Below, piece after piece: positions 44,318-53,705 of a DNA stretch of 64,000 nucleotides. Where the stretch lies: assembly GCF_009758415.1 (NCBI RefSeq), contig NZ_WQRF01000006.1:1-64000 (forward strand). Reading direction: 5' to 3'. Position 1 is the stretch's first letter, and every line of letters begins with the position of its first letter. Below the pieces are notes generated by a model. It saw only the letters and a list, made by a program, of their open reading frames with translations. It ran no database searches and was not told where the DNA came from. Source of the DNA: Devosia marina. GTDB lineage: Bacteria; Pseudomonadota; Alphaproteobacteria; Rhizobiales; Devosiaceae. A program made the position numbers and the translations under genes.

Positions 44318-45739
44318 TCAATCTTCCAGCACCCACGTATCTTTCGTCCCACCACCCTGGGACGAATTCACCACCAGCGAACCTTTCTTCAGCGCCACGC
44401 GCGTCAGCCCGCCCGGGGTGATCCGCACTTCGTCGCCCACCAGCACATAGGGCCGGAGGTCGACATGGCGCGGCGCCACATCGCCCGAGATATGGGTGGG
44501 GCAGGTGCTCAGGTTCAGCGTCGGCTGCACGATGTAATTGTCCGGCCGCGCCTCGATCTTTTTCCTGAACTCGGCATGCATGGCCTTGGTCGACGTCGGA
44601 CCGACCATCATTCCATAGCCGCCCGAACCGTGGACCTCCTTGACCACGAGATCGGCAATGTTCTCCAGCACCCAGGCGCGCTGGTCTTCATCGGTACAGT
44701 TATAGGTCGGCACGTTCGAGAGCAGCGCCTTCTCCCCGAGGTAGAACTCAATGATGTCCGGCACATAGGTGTAGACCGCCTTGTCGTCGGCAATCCCGGT
44801 CCCCGGTGCATTGACCAGGGTCACATTGCCGGCCCGATAGGCGTCGAACAGCCCCGGTACGCCGAGCATGGAATCGGGCCGGAAGGTCAGCGGGTCGAGA
44901 TAGTCGTCGTCGATGCGCCGATAGATCACATCCACCTGTTCGGGGCCGCATGTGGTGCGCATGTAGACCTTGCCGCCATCCACAAAGAGATCCGGTCCTT
45001 CGCAAAGCTGGGCGCCCATCTGGTCAGCCAGGAACGAGTGCTCGAAATAGGCGGAGTTGTAGATCCCCGGTGTGAGCACCGCGATATTGGGCGTGCCACG
45101 CACGCTCTCGGGCGCCACGCTTTCGAGCGTCCGCCGCAGATTTTCGGGATAGATTTCGACCGGCGCAACCTTGGAACGATGAAAGAGGTCCGGCGCCAGC
45201 AGCATCATGGCCTCGCGGTCTTCCAGCATGTAGCTGACGCCCGAGGGAGTCCGGAGATTGTCTTCCAGCACATAGAATTCGTCGGGTCCGACCCGCACGA
45301 TGTCGACGCCGATGATATGGGCATAGACACCCTTGGCCGGCTCCAGCCCCATCATTTGCGGACAGAATGCTTCGTTGTTGAGAATGAGCTATTCCGGGAT
45401 CCGCCCTGCCTTCAGGATCTCCTGGCGGTGGTAGATGTCATAGAGAAAGGCGTTGAGCGCCTTGACCCGCTGCTCGATCCCCTTGGAGAGCCGCCGCCAT
45501 TCATTGGCTGCGATGATGCGGGGGATGACGTCAAAGGGAATGACCTTCTCGTTGCCCTCATCCGAGCCATAAACGGCAAAGGTGATGCCCAGCTTGCGGA
45601 AGATCGCCTCAGCGTCCGTCTGCATCAGGGCCAGGCCCTTGTCCGGTTGCTCGGCCAGCCACTCGGCAAGCGCGCGATAGGGTTCGCGGACCGACCCATC
45701 CGGGTTGTACATTTCGTCAAATGGCGTTTTCTCGCCCAT
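44318..45739 (-). pseudogene. Circularly permuted ATP-grasp protein gene interrupted by an in-frame TAG
   Basis: The frame runs from ATG 45739 (GEKTPFDEMYNPDGSVREPY) to 44318, with typical blocks VYGSDEGNEKVIPFDVIPRII, RVGPDEFYVLEDNLRTPSG and VKEVHGSGGYGMMVGP. At 45389-45391 a TAG interrupts it, but the same frame continues immediately with LILNNEAFCPQMMGLEP, so only one codon is affected. A single change (for example GAG or CAG to TAG) would explain it. The downstream part could be re-initiated at ATG 45355, but would lack the first quarter. First gene of the trio with alpha-E and transglutaminase-like. Confidence 0.88.
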
Positions 45740-45958
45740 TCTGCTCCGCTTCTGAAATGCGGCTTCCCAATCGCCCCTGCATTGCTACACGTTTGAAACC
45801 TGCCGTCCAGACGCTCAAACGGTTCGGGTGCTGCTTTTTCGTGCAGGCCAGACTTGCGCAACCGGCGTTGAAAATGCTCTCATTCGCGCGAAATCCAAGC
45901 CATCCTTCCAAAGTCGAGCAGAGTGGGGGCGTCGGCACCCCATGTCGGACCTATTTGC

Positions 45959-46888
45959 ATGACCATCGAAATCCTCCAGACCCATTCGCTCCTCGCCTCC
46001 TGCGAGGATGCCCTTGCCGCCCGCTACACCGTGCACAAGCTGCATGAGATGACCGACAAGGATGCCTGGCTGACCGAGAACGGCCCTCGCATCCGGGCCC
46101 ATGCCGGCTCGGGCGTCCAGGCCGATCTGATGGACAGGCTCCCCAATCTCGAGATCATCGCCAGCTTCGGCGTTGGCTACGACAATATCGACATCGCGGC
46201 CGCCAAGACGCGCAATATCCGCGTTACCAACACGCCCGACGTGCTCAATGATGCTGTCGCCGAACTCACCATCGGGCTGATGATTTCCCTCGCCCGCCGC
46301 ATTCCCCAGTCCGACCAGTTCGTGCGTCAGGGCAAGTGGCCCGGCGCCAATTTCGGTCTTTTCTCCGAATTGACCGGCAAGACCGTCGGCATTCTGGGTC
46401 TTGGCCGCATCGGCAAGGAGATCGCCACCCGCGCCCAGGCCATGAAAATGCGCGTCGTCTATTATGGCCGCCACCACCAGCCCTCGGTCCCCTACATCTA
46501 CTACGACAATCTCGAAGACATGGCCCGCGACAGTGACTGGCTCGTGGTCATCGCTCCTGGCGGCAAGGGCACTGAAGGCATCGTTTCGCGCAAGGTGCTC
46601 GAAGCCCTCGGCCCGGAAGGCCGCATCGTCAATGTCGCGCGCGGCACGCTGATCGACGAACCCGCCATGGTCGAACTGCTGCAGAACGGCGGCCTCGGCG
46701 GCGCTGCCCTCGACGTGTTCGAGCACGAACCCCAGGTCCCCGCCGAACTGCTCACGCTCGACAATGTCGTGCTCTCTCCCCACCAGGGCAGCGCTACCCA
46801 CCAGACCCGCGACGCCATGGGCGCGCTGCTGGTGGCCAATCTCGAAAGACATTTTGCCGGCGAGCCGCTGATTTCAGCGGTGGTCTAG
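45959..46888 (+). CDS. D-isomer specific 2-hydroxyacid dehydrogenase
   Basis: NAD(P)-dependent enzyme of 309 residues. The Rossmann motif is ILGLGRIGKE. The catalytic Arg is in NVARGTLID, Glu in DVFEHEP and His in LSPHQGS. Relatives reduce glyoxylate, hydroxypyruvate or 2-ketogluconate. The ATG at 45959 starts the family N-terminus (TIEILQTHSL), without a strong Shine-Dalgarno sequence. Confidence 0.92.
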   Translation: MTIEILQTHSLLASCEDALAARYTVHKLHEMTDKDAWLTENGPRIRAHAGSGVQADLMDRLPNLEIIASFGVGYDNIDIAAAKTRNIRVTNTPDVLNDAVAELTIGLMISLARRIPQSDQFVRQGKWPGANFGLFSELTGKTVGILGLGRIGKEIATRAQAMKMRVVYYGRHHQPSVPYIYYDNLEDMARDSDWLVVIAPGGKGTEGIVSRKVLEALGPEGRIVNVARGTLIDEPAMVELLQNGGLGGAALDVFEHEPQVPAELLTLDNVVLSPHQGSATHQTRDAMGALLVANLERHFAGEPLISAVV

Positions 46889-46910
46889 CCGCCGGGTAGA
46901 AGGCTTCCGA

Positions 46911-46931
46911 CTCTCCCCACATGGGGGAGGG
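46911..46931. repeat. Short CTCCCC-ACAT-GGGGGAG palindrome
   Basis: A small hairpin of the same GGGGAG type as other intergenic repeats lies between the convergent dehydrogenase and cupin genes, where it may end transcription. Confidence 0.4.
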
Positions 46932-46943
46932 TTAGAGGCAGGC

Positions 46944-47281
46944 TTACTCCAGATCCACCTGTTCCATCATCCCCGTGGCATGGATGCACACGATGTCCTG
47001 CCGCCCAGGGCCCAGATTGGCGAACTTGTGCGGCACCCCGGCTGGGGTCACGCCGATATCGCCCGGCCCCACCTCGAACCGCTCGTCCCCGATCACAAAT
47101 TCGGCCCGTCCGCTCCGCACCACCCAGGTCTCGGGGTAGGGATGCATGTGCAGCACTGGACCTTCCCCTGGATCATTGTCCACGGCAAAAACGAAATCGG
47201 CGTGCCATAGGTCTCGCCCTCAAACTTGTTGGTCCGGCTCTGGCGCGGCGTCCGGTCAGCATAACGGATGATGTGGGCCAT
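46944..47281 (-). pseudogene. Small cupin protein gene with a one-base frameshift
   Basis: The first frame (ATG 47281) encodes AHIIRYADRTPRQSRTNKFEGETYGTPISF. The second encodes DNDPGEGPVLHMHPYPETWVV, the cupin motif 1 with two His, and VGPGDIGVTPAGVPHKFAN. They join if one base is added in the A5 run at 47187-47191 (T5 on the coding strand), restoring ISFFAVDNDPGEG. The lesion is in a homopolymer, so a sequencing error is as likely as a real mutation. The intact protein would be about 112 residues. Confidence 0.85.
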
Positions 47282-47434
47282 CTGGATCTCCTATCATCGG
47301 AGACGACGACCGGCCCTTGGGCAGATCGACGGCGTGGGCGAAAATCTGCCCTGCATTTTGCCCGATTAACAGCGCGCCCGGAACCCTATAGCTTCGCGCG
47401 ACAGATCGGACCCAGGGTCCAAGGGAGCAAGATG

Positions 47435-49069
47435 ATGAGTGATTGGTGGCGCGGCGGAGTGATCTATCAGGTCTATCCACGCTCGTTTCAGGACAGCAAT
47501 GGCGATGGCGTGGGCGATTTGCCGGGCATCATCGACCGGCTCGACCACATTGCCAGCCTGGGCGTTGATTGCATCTGGCTTTCGCCCATCACCCAGTCGC
47601 CCCAGGCCGATATGGGCTATGACGTGTCCGACTACACCCAGGTCGATCCCTTGTTCGGCTCGCTGGAGGATTTCGACCAGTTGATCGCGAGGGCCCATGC
47701 GCTGGGTCTCAAGGTCATCATGGACCAGGTCGTCAGCCACACTTCCGACGAGCACCCATGGTTCGCCGAATCCAGCGTCTCGCGCGAAAACGCCAGGGCC
47801 GATTGGTATGTCTGGGCCGATGCCAGGCCCGATGGCACCCCGCCCAACAACTGGCTTTCGGTGTTTGGCGGCTCGGCCTGGGAATGGCACACCTCGCGCA
47901 AACAATATTACCTGCACAACTTCCTGACCTCCCAGCCGGACCTCAATTTCCATAATCCCGCAGTGCAGGATGCGGTGCTTGACGTCATGCGCTTCTGGCT
48001 CGATCGCGGGCTCGATGGCTTCCGCCTCGACACCGTGAACTACTACTTCCACGACCCCAGACTGCGCTCCAATCCGCCGCTGAAATCCCTCAAGGGCAAG
48101 CCGGCGACCAACCCCTATGACATGCAGAGCCACAAATTCTCCAAGAGCCAGCCGGAGAATGTGGCCTGGCTCAAAAAGCTCCGCAAGCTGCTCGACCAGT
48201 ATCCCGGCACCACCACCGTGGGCGAAGTGGGCGATGATGAACGGGGCGTGGAGCTGATGAAGCTATACACATCCGGCACCAAGATGCTGCACCAGTGCTA
48301 TTCCTTCGATTTCCTCGGCCCCAAATTTACCGCCAAACATTTCCGCTCCAAGGTCGAAGGCTTTTTCGCTGATGGGGAAACCGGATGGCCCTGCTGGAGC
48401 TTTTCCAATCACGACGTCATCCGTCACATGACGCGCTGGAGGCCACATAGCGCGTCACCGGCCGATCTGTCCCGGCAGGCTGCGGCGCTGGTGCTGACGC
48501 TCAAGGGCTCGGTTGGCCTCTATCAGGGCGAGGAGCTGGGCCTGCCCGAAGCCGATATCCTCTATGAAGAACTGACCGACCCGCGCGGGATTCGCTTCTG
48601 GCCCGAGGACAAGGGACGCGATGGCTGCCGTACGCCTATGCCCTGGCAACATGACCTGCCCCATGCCGGCTTTACGACCGGCAAGCCTTGGCTTCCCGTC
48701 AAGCAAGCACAATCCGCGCTGAGCGTGGATGTGCAGGAAGCCCACCCGGACTCCACTCTCAATGCCTATCGGAAGCTGCTGGCCTGGCGCAAAACGTACC
48801 CGGCGCTGATTACCGGGAACATCGCCTTTTTCAAATGCGACGAGCCGGTGCTCGCCTATCGTCGCTCGGGCGATAGCAAGGATCTGATCTGCGTCTTCAA
48901 CCTCTCGGCTGATCCGCGCACGGTAAAGCTGTCAAAAGTTGAATTGGCCTTGGAGCCTGTCAGTCACAACGCAACGCTCGATGGTGCGTCGCTGCAACTC
49001 GGTCCCAATGGCTTCGCTATTCTGCCCGCACCCGTAGGGGAGGGCCGGGTGAACTACAAAGCCAGCTAG
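47435..49069 (+). CDS. Alpha-glucosidase, GH13 (oligo-1,6-glucosidase/sucrose-type)
   Basis: Cytoplasmic enzyme of 544 residues. It has GH13 regions I-IV: MDQVVSHTSDEHPWF, GFRLDTV with nucleophile D199, GEV with acid/base E264, and SNHD with D327. The segment IYQVYPRSFQDSNGDGVGDLPGI and calcium-like loop are typical of GH13 alpha-glucosidases. GGGAG precedes tandem ATGs at 47432 and 47435, and the second has better spacing. No transporter adjoins it. Confidence 0.93.
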   Translation: MSDWWRGGVIYQVYPRSFQDSNGDGVGDLPGIIDRLDHIASLGVDCIWLSPITQSPQADMGYDVSDYTQVDPLFGSLEDFDQLIARAHALGLKVIMDQVVSHTSDEHPWFAESSVSRENARADWYVWADARPDGTPPNNWLSVFGGSAWEWHTSRKQYYLHNFLTSQPDLNFHNPAVQDAVLDVMRFWLDRGLDGFRLDTVNYYFHDPRLRSNPPLKSLKGKPATNPYDMQSHKFSKSQPENVAWLKKLRKLLDQYPGTTTVGEVGDDERGVELMKLYTSGTKMLHQCYSFDFLGPKFTAKHFRSKVEGFFADGETGWPCWSFSNHDVIRHMTRWRPHSASPADLSRQAAALVLTLKGSVGLYQGEELGLPEADILYEELTDPRGIRFWPEDKGRDGCRTPMPWQHDLPHAGFTTGKPWLPVKQAQSALSVDVQEAHPDSTLNAYRKLLAWRKTYPALITGNIAFFKCDEPVLAYRRSGDSKDLICVFNLSADPRTVKLSKVELALEPVSHNATLDGASLQLGPNGFAILPAPVGEGRVNYKAS

Positions 49070-49104
49070 GAGTTGTAAACCGCTTCGATCGGGGCAGCCA
49101 GGGC

Positions 49105-49404
49105 CTACATATACACGCGCTCGAAGGACTGGGGGTGGAAGAACTGCATTTCCTCCCCGCTGGGCGTGCGCACGAATGCACGGATGCAACCGCCCCACAT
49201 TTCGGCGCGGGTGGCATCCACCCCCATGCGGCGCAGCCGCATCAGGTTGAATTCGTTCTGGTCGCTTTCGCTGAACTTGTCTCCCAGGGTCACCCCGAAG
49301 GAAATGCTCACGCCCGGCCGGTTGGCCAGGCATTGCGCAGTGGATGCCTGGGCCGAGCCGCAAAAGGCGAGGACAAGAAGGACTGCCGCAACAATTCGGA
49401 TCAT
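49105..49404 (-). CDS. Small secreted protein of unknown function
   Basis: Protein of 99 residues with a clear signal peptide (MIRIVAAVLLVLAFCGSAQA|ST). The mature part has two Cys (QCLAN, GGCIRAF) that could form a disulfide, and an aromatic tail. A purine-rich AAAGGAGATT precedes the ATG. No family was recognised. Confidence 0.7.
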   Translation of the reverse strand: MIRIVAAVLLVLAFCGSAQASTAQCLANRPGVSISFGVTLGDKFSESDQNEFNLMRLRRMGVDATRAEMWGGCIRAFVRTPSGEEMQFFHPQSFERVYM

Positions 49405-49438
49405 CGCTGCAATCTCCTTTGCTCACATTTCATGCCGC

Positions 49439-50509
49439 TCAATTGTGGCCGTCTTGTGCCTGCGGCACCATGCGCCGCACCATTATTGCAACCGCCGGAA
49501 TGGCAAAACTGAGCAGCAGCAGCCGGATCACATGGTGGGCGGCAATGAAGGCGGTGTCATAGCCCAAGGCGATCCCCAGCGCGCCCATGCCTTCAAGCGC
49601 GCCAGGCGATAATCCCAGCCAGATCTGTCCGAACGGCATGTCCACCAGTTGCGCGACACCCAGCGCCATGACGGTGACGATGCTGACTGTCATCGCGGTT
49701 GCGATCAGCCCGCCCTTGGCCGCCGCCATGAACTCCGTGCGCGTGATCCCCACGAAACGCGACCCGATCAGCGCCCCTGTCAGCACAAAGGTCGCAACCA
49801 CCAGCAGGGTCGGCATTGCCTCGGTATAAAGCCCGCCCAGCTTGGCCGCGGTGGCCGCCGCCATGGCGCCCAGCACCATGCCGGCTGGTACCTTGAGCCG
49901 CATGAAGACGAGCCCCGCCGCTATGCAGACTGCAGCCAGCAGGACCAGCTGCAGCGGGCTGAGAAATTCCGAGGCCATTTCAGTCGCGAAATGGTCGATT
50001 GGCAGGAACACTGCGCCAATCGGTACGGCAATGGTCAGCATCAGAATGCGGATCACCTGAATGATCACGATCTGCCGGGCATTGCCGATCCCCGTGGCGG
50101 CAATGCCCATGACGAAGGACAGATGGCCGGGAAACGAACTGAGATAGGCGGTGCCGGGGTCGAGCTTGAACACCTTGGTCAGCATCCAGCCGGTCATAGC
50201 GACAATAATCACCAGTTCGATCGCCAGGGCCGCCAGCGAGATCGGCCAACTGCCCAGCAATTGCAGACTGTCCGGGGCAACACTGGCCCCCATCGACATG
50301 CCAATCAGCACGAAGACAACATTGCGCAATCCGTCGGGCAGGATCATGGGCAGTCCTGCCATCGCCGCAATAGTCACCGCCAGCGCCCCGCCCATCAGCC
50401 ATCCGGCGGGCAGGCCGAGCAGCATGGCGATACCGCCGCCTGCTGCGGAAACGGCGAGGGTCAGGAGGACACAAAAGATGGTGCGGGAAGAAACGGAAAA
50501 GGCTGGCAT
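49439..50509 (-). CDS. AbrB family membrane protein (ammonia monooxygenase-type)
   Basis: Integral membrane protein of 356 residues with about ten hydrophobic helices arranged as two similar halves (LPAGWLMGGALAVTIAAMAG; VPAGMVLGAMAAAT). This AbrB/DUF989-type family is often misnamed a transcriptional regulator or ammonia monooxygenase; it is more likely a transporter. It should not be confused with SpoVT-AbrB DNA-binding proteins. Confidence 0.88.
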   Translation of the reverse strand: MPAFSVSSRTIFCVLLTLAVSAAGGGIAMLLGLPAGWLMGGALAVTIAAMAGLPMILPDGLRNVVFVLIGMSMGASVAPDSLQLLGSWPISLAALAIELVIIVAMTGWMLTKVFKLDPGTAYLSSFPGHLSFVMGIAATGIGNARQIVIIQVIRILMLTIAVPIGAVFLPIDHFATEMASEFLSPLQLVLLAAVCIAAGLVFMRLKVPAGMVLGAMAAATAAKLGGLYTEAMPTLLVVATFVLTGALIGSRFVGITRTEFMAAAKGGLIATAMTVSIVTVMALGVAQLVDMPFGQIWLGLSPGALEGMGALGIALGYDTAFIAAHHVIRLLLLSFAIPAVAIMVRRMVPQAQDGHN

Positions 50510-50577
50510 GGTGCTGCCAGCCTTAGACGATCCCTCGTTTGCGCAAAAGCTTGATCTTTCCGGTCAAGCCGGCGCGC

Positions 50578-51744
50578 TCACCCCAGGGGCAGCGCCTTTT
50601 CCACCAGCCGAACCCAATAGCTCACGCCCACCGGAATGGCTTCATCGTTGAAGTCATAGGTGTCGGTATGCAACTCGGTCGAATCTCCATTGCCCAGGAA
50701 AATATAGGCGCCCGGACGCTCGTTGAGCATGAATGAGAAGTCCTCCCCGCCCATGGAGGGTTCTGCATCGGCGTCGACTTGCGCGCTTCCAACGATCTCG
50801 CGCGCCACGGAGGCGGCAAATTGGGTCTGTTCGGGCGCATTGACCGTCACCGGATAGCCGCGCGCATAGCGCACGCTGGCCTCGGCCCCAAAGCTGCGGG
50901 CAAATTGCGGGACGAACTCGGCCAGCCGCGCTTCGATGAAGTCCTGCACCCCGCCATCGAGCGTCCGCACCGTGCCGGTGATCTTGGCCGTGCGCGAGAT
51001 CACATTGTCGGCCTCGCCAGCCTCGACCATGGTGACGCTGAGCACGGCGCTCTGCAGGGGGTCAAGATTGCGCGACACAATGGTCTGCAGCGCCGTCACC
51101 ATCTGGGCTGCGACAATGATCGGGTCGATGGTGGCATGGGGCCGCGCCGCATGCCCGCCTTTGCCGACAATGTCGATATAGAAGCGGTCGGTGGCCGCCA
51201 TGATGCCGCCCGTGCGAATGCCGAAGGTGCCCACCGGCATGCCCGGCCAATTGTGCATGCCATAGACTTCGGCGATGTCGAACCTGTCCAGCAGGCCGTC
51301 ATCCAGCATCACCTTGCCGCCTCCACCGCCCTCTTCGGCCGGCTGGAAGATCAGCGCCACGCGCCCATCGAAATTGCGTGTTTCGGTCAGATACTTAGCC
51401 GCGCCCAGCAACATGGCCGTGTGCCCGTCATGACCGCAGGCATGCATGCGGCCCTGATGGGTCGAGGCATGCGGCAGGCCGGTCTTTTCCGTCATCGGCA
51501 GTGCGTCCATATCGGCGCGCAGCCCGATCATGCGCTCGCCCGTGCCGCGGCCATTGATCACGGCCACAACGCCCGTGCCGCCGATGCCGGTCACCACCTC
51601 GTCACAGCCGAATGCCTTGAGCTTGTCCGCCACGATGCCCGCCGTCCGGTGCACATCGAACAGCAGTTCGGGATGGGCATGGAAATCATGCCGCCAGGCG
51701 GCAATTTCAGGCTGGAATTCGGCAACGCGGTTGAGAACGGGCAT
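50578..51744 (-). CDS. M20 family amidohydrolase (hippurate/N-acyl amino acid hydrolase type)
   Basis: Metal-dependent enzyme of 388 residues that cleaves an amide, releasing an amino acid from an N-acyl compound. It has the ligand set HACGHDGH, Glu pair PAEEGGGG and MHNWPGMP, with a dimerisation domain between (about 185-295). No signal peptide. It is separated from the AbrB-type gene by about 70 bases on the same strand. Confidence 0.93.
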   Translation of the reverse strand: MPVLNRVAEFQPEIAAWRHDFHAHPELLFDVHRTAGIVADKLKAFGCDEVVTGIGGTGVVAVINGRGTGERMIGLRADMDALPMTEKTGLPHASTHQGRMHACGHDGHTAMLLGAAKYLTETRNFDGRVALIFQPAEEGGGGGKVMLDDGLLDRFDIAEVYGMHNWPGMPVGTFGIRTGGIMAATDRFYIDIVGKGGHAARPHATIDPIIVAAQMVTALQTIVSRNLDPLQSAVLSVTMVEAGEADNVISRTAKITGTVRTLDGGVQDFIEARLAEFVPQFARSFGAEASVRYARGYPVTVNAPEQTQFAASVAREIVGSAQVDADAEPSMGGEDFSFMLNERPGAYIFLGNGDSTELHTDTYDFNDEAIPVGVSYWVRLVEKALPLG

Positions 51745-51955
51745 GCAACAATCCGGGACTCGGGAAGGAAGGCCGCAATGTCTCTGTCCGGGCCTCGGCA
51801 GTCAACTCCACACCATGTCGCGCCGGGGAGCGTGGGCACTCTTTCCAACATTTCGCGCCAGACCGAACCGATATTCCCCCGCCGCGCCTTGCTCCTTTCG
51901 GGCCTTTTTGTCAGAAAGCCGCCAACTCCCGGGGATAGCCCAGAAAAGGTTGGCT

Positions 51956-52714
51956 ATGAAAATTCTCGTCGCGGTCAAACGCGTGGTCGATCACAATGTC
52001 CGCATCCGGGTCCGGCCCGATGGATCGGGTGTCGAGACCAATGGCGTTCGCATGTCCATGAACCCGTTCTGCAAGCACGCCGTGGAAGCCGCCGTGCAAC
52101 TGGCAGAGGCAGGGGCGGCAGACGAGATCGTCATTGTTTCCATTGGTCCCAAGCCCGCCAATGACGTCATCCTGACGGCTCTGGCCATGGGCGCACATCG
52201 CGGCATTCTGGTCGAAACCGACCAGCCGCTCGAAACCCTTGTCATTGCCAAGCTCCTGGCCAAGGTGGTGGAGGAGGAGCAGCCCGATCTGGTTCTGCTC
52301 GGCAAGCAGGCCGTGGATGATGACAGCAATCATGTCGGCCAGATGCTGGCCGCCCTGACCGCCCTGCCTCAGGCCACCTTCGCCTCCGAAATCAAACTCG
52401 ACGGCCATGCCCTCGAAGTCACCCGCGAAGTGGATTCGGGCCGCGAAACGATTGGCTTGCCGCTCCCCGCCATCGTGACTGCCGATCTGCGCCTCAACAC
52501 GCCGCGGAACGCCGCCCTGCCCATGGTGATGAAGGCCCGGTCCAAGCCGCTGGCCGTTCGCCCTGCAGCTGAATTCGGCGTCGATCTCAGTCCGCGCCTC
52601 ACGGTCGAAATGGTCTCGCCCCCACCCGAGCGGGCCGCTGGCGTCACGGTGAACTCGGTGGCCGAACTGGCCGCCATCATCGCCACCGATGTCAACGAGA
52701 TGGAGGCGATCTGA
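51956..52714 (+). CDS. etfB: Electron transfer flavoprotein beta subunit
   Basis: Protein of 252 residues that binds AMP and part of FAD in the electron carrier between acyl-CoA and other dehydrogenases and the quinone pool. It shows MKILVAVKRVVDHNVRIRV, NPFCKHAVEAAVQLAEAG, and the ETF-beta signature VTREVDSGRETIGLPLPAIVTADLRLNTPR. It overlaps etfA by one base (TGATG). Confidence 0.97.
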   Translation: MKILVAVKRVVDHNVRIRVRPDGSGVETNGVRMSMNPFCKHAVEAAVQLAEAGAADEIVIVSIGPKPANDVILTALAMGAHRGILVETDQPLETLVIAKLLAKVVEEEQPDLVLLGKQAVDDDSNHVGQMLAALTALPQATFASEIKLDGHALEVTREVDSGRETIGLPLPAIVTADLRLNTPRNAALPMVMKARSKPLAVRPAAEFGVDLSPRLTVEMVSPPPERAAGVTVNSVAELAAIIATDVNEMEAI

Positions 52715-53637
52715 TGGGTGTTCTGCTTCTCGCCGAGCTCGACGATGGCGCCCTCTCGGCCTCCACCGCGCGGACCGTGGCCGCTGCGGCCCAGCTCGGT
52801 CCGGTCGATCTGCTGGTCCCCGGTCCCCGCGCCGCTGCCGACCAGGCCGCGGCAATCGCTGGCGTCGCCAAGGTCATCCACGCCAAGGAGGCCCCGCTGG
52901 CCGACGGCCTTGCCAATCTGCTCGCCGGACTGGCCGACGGCTACACCATCATCGCCGCCGCGGCTTCGACCACCGGCAAGGATGTCATGCCGCGCCTTGC
53001 TGCGAAGCTCGATATCCAGCCGGTCACCGACATCGTCGCCATAGAGGGCGCCAATCGCTTTGTCCGCCCCATCTATGCCGGCAACGCGCTCGAAACCGTC
53101 ACCGACCCACAGCAGACGCATGTGCTGACCTTCCGGGCCTCGGCCTTCCGCCCGGCGGCGTCGGGCAACGCGGCGCCGGTTGAAACGCTCGATACCGATA
53201 TCGCCGCTGCTGCCCGCTTCATCGCCGCCCATCGCACCCAAAGCGATATCCCGGATCTCGCCACCGCGCAGATCGTGGTCGGTGGCGGCGTCTCGGTTGG
53301 GTCTGCGGAAGGTTTCAAGCTGGTCGAAGCCCTCGGCAAGACTCTGGGTGCGGCTATCGGCGCCACGCGCGCCGCCGTCGATGCGGGCTACGCCCCCAAT
53401 GACTGGCAGGTTGGCCAGACCGGCAAGATCATCGCGCCGGATCTCTATATCGCTGTCGGCATTTCAGGGGCGCTGCAGCATCTCGCCGGCATTCAGGGCG
53501 CCAAGAAGATCATCGCCATCAACACCGATCCCGAGGCACCCCTCGTCAAGATCGCCGATGTGGCCCTGATCGGCGATCTCTTCGAAATCCTGCCGCAACT
53601 GACAGCGGAGCTGGAGAAATCCGGCGTCAAACGCTAG
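52714..53637 (+). CDS. etfA: Electron transfer flavoprotein alpha subunit
   Basis: FAD-binding subunit of 307 residues. The C-terminal domain has GASRAAVDAG-type GATRAAVDAGYAPNDWQVGQTGKIIAPDLYIAVGISGALQHLAGI, the ETF-alpha signature. Coupled to etfB. The usual partner ETF-quinone oxidoreductase is not in the window. Confidence 0.97.
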   Translation: MGVLLLAELDDGALSASTARTVAAAAQLGPVDLLVPGPRAAADQAAAIAGVAKVIHAKEAPLADGLANLLAGLADGYTIIAAAASTTGKDVMPRLAAKLDIQPVTDIVAIEGANRFVRPIYAGNALETVTDPQQTHVLTFRASAFRPAASGNAAPVETLDTDIAAAARFIAAHRTQSDIPDLATAQIVVGGGVSVGSAEGFKLVEALGKTLGAAIGATRAAVDAGYAPNDWQVGQTGKIIAPDLYIAVGISGALQHLAGIQGAKKIIAINTDPEAPLVKIADVALIGDLFEILPQLTAELEKSGVKR

Positions 53638-53661
53638 CGCTTAATTTGCAAATTATCCCAT

Positions 53662-53679
53662 GCGGCCTATAAAGGCCGC
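53662..53679. other. GC hairpin between etfA and the aminotransferase gene
   Basis: GCGGCCT and AGGCCGC pair around ATAA, 24 bases after etfA. No U-run follows. It may punctuate the etf transcript. The TATAAA in the loop region also resembles a -10 box, so a promoter is an alternative reading. Confidence 0.35.
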
Positions 53680-53705
53680 GCCTTCTCACCGGATCTTCGG
53701 AAAAA

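Noticed and set aside
45389..45391. TAG in the ATP-grasp gene as a recoded amino acid such as pyrrolysine
   Set aside because: No sign of pyrrolysine genes, and this family has no known recoding. A point mutation or sequencing error is simpler.
49439..50509. AbrB-named gene as a transcriptional regulator
   Set aside because: The protein is almost entirely hydrophobic helices. The name is a known annotation carry-over.
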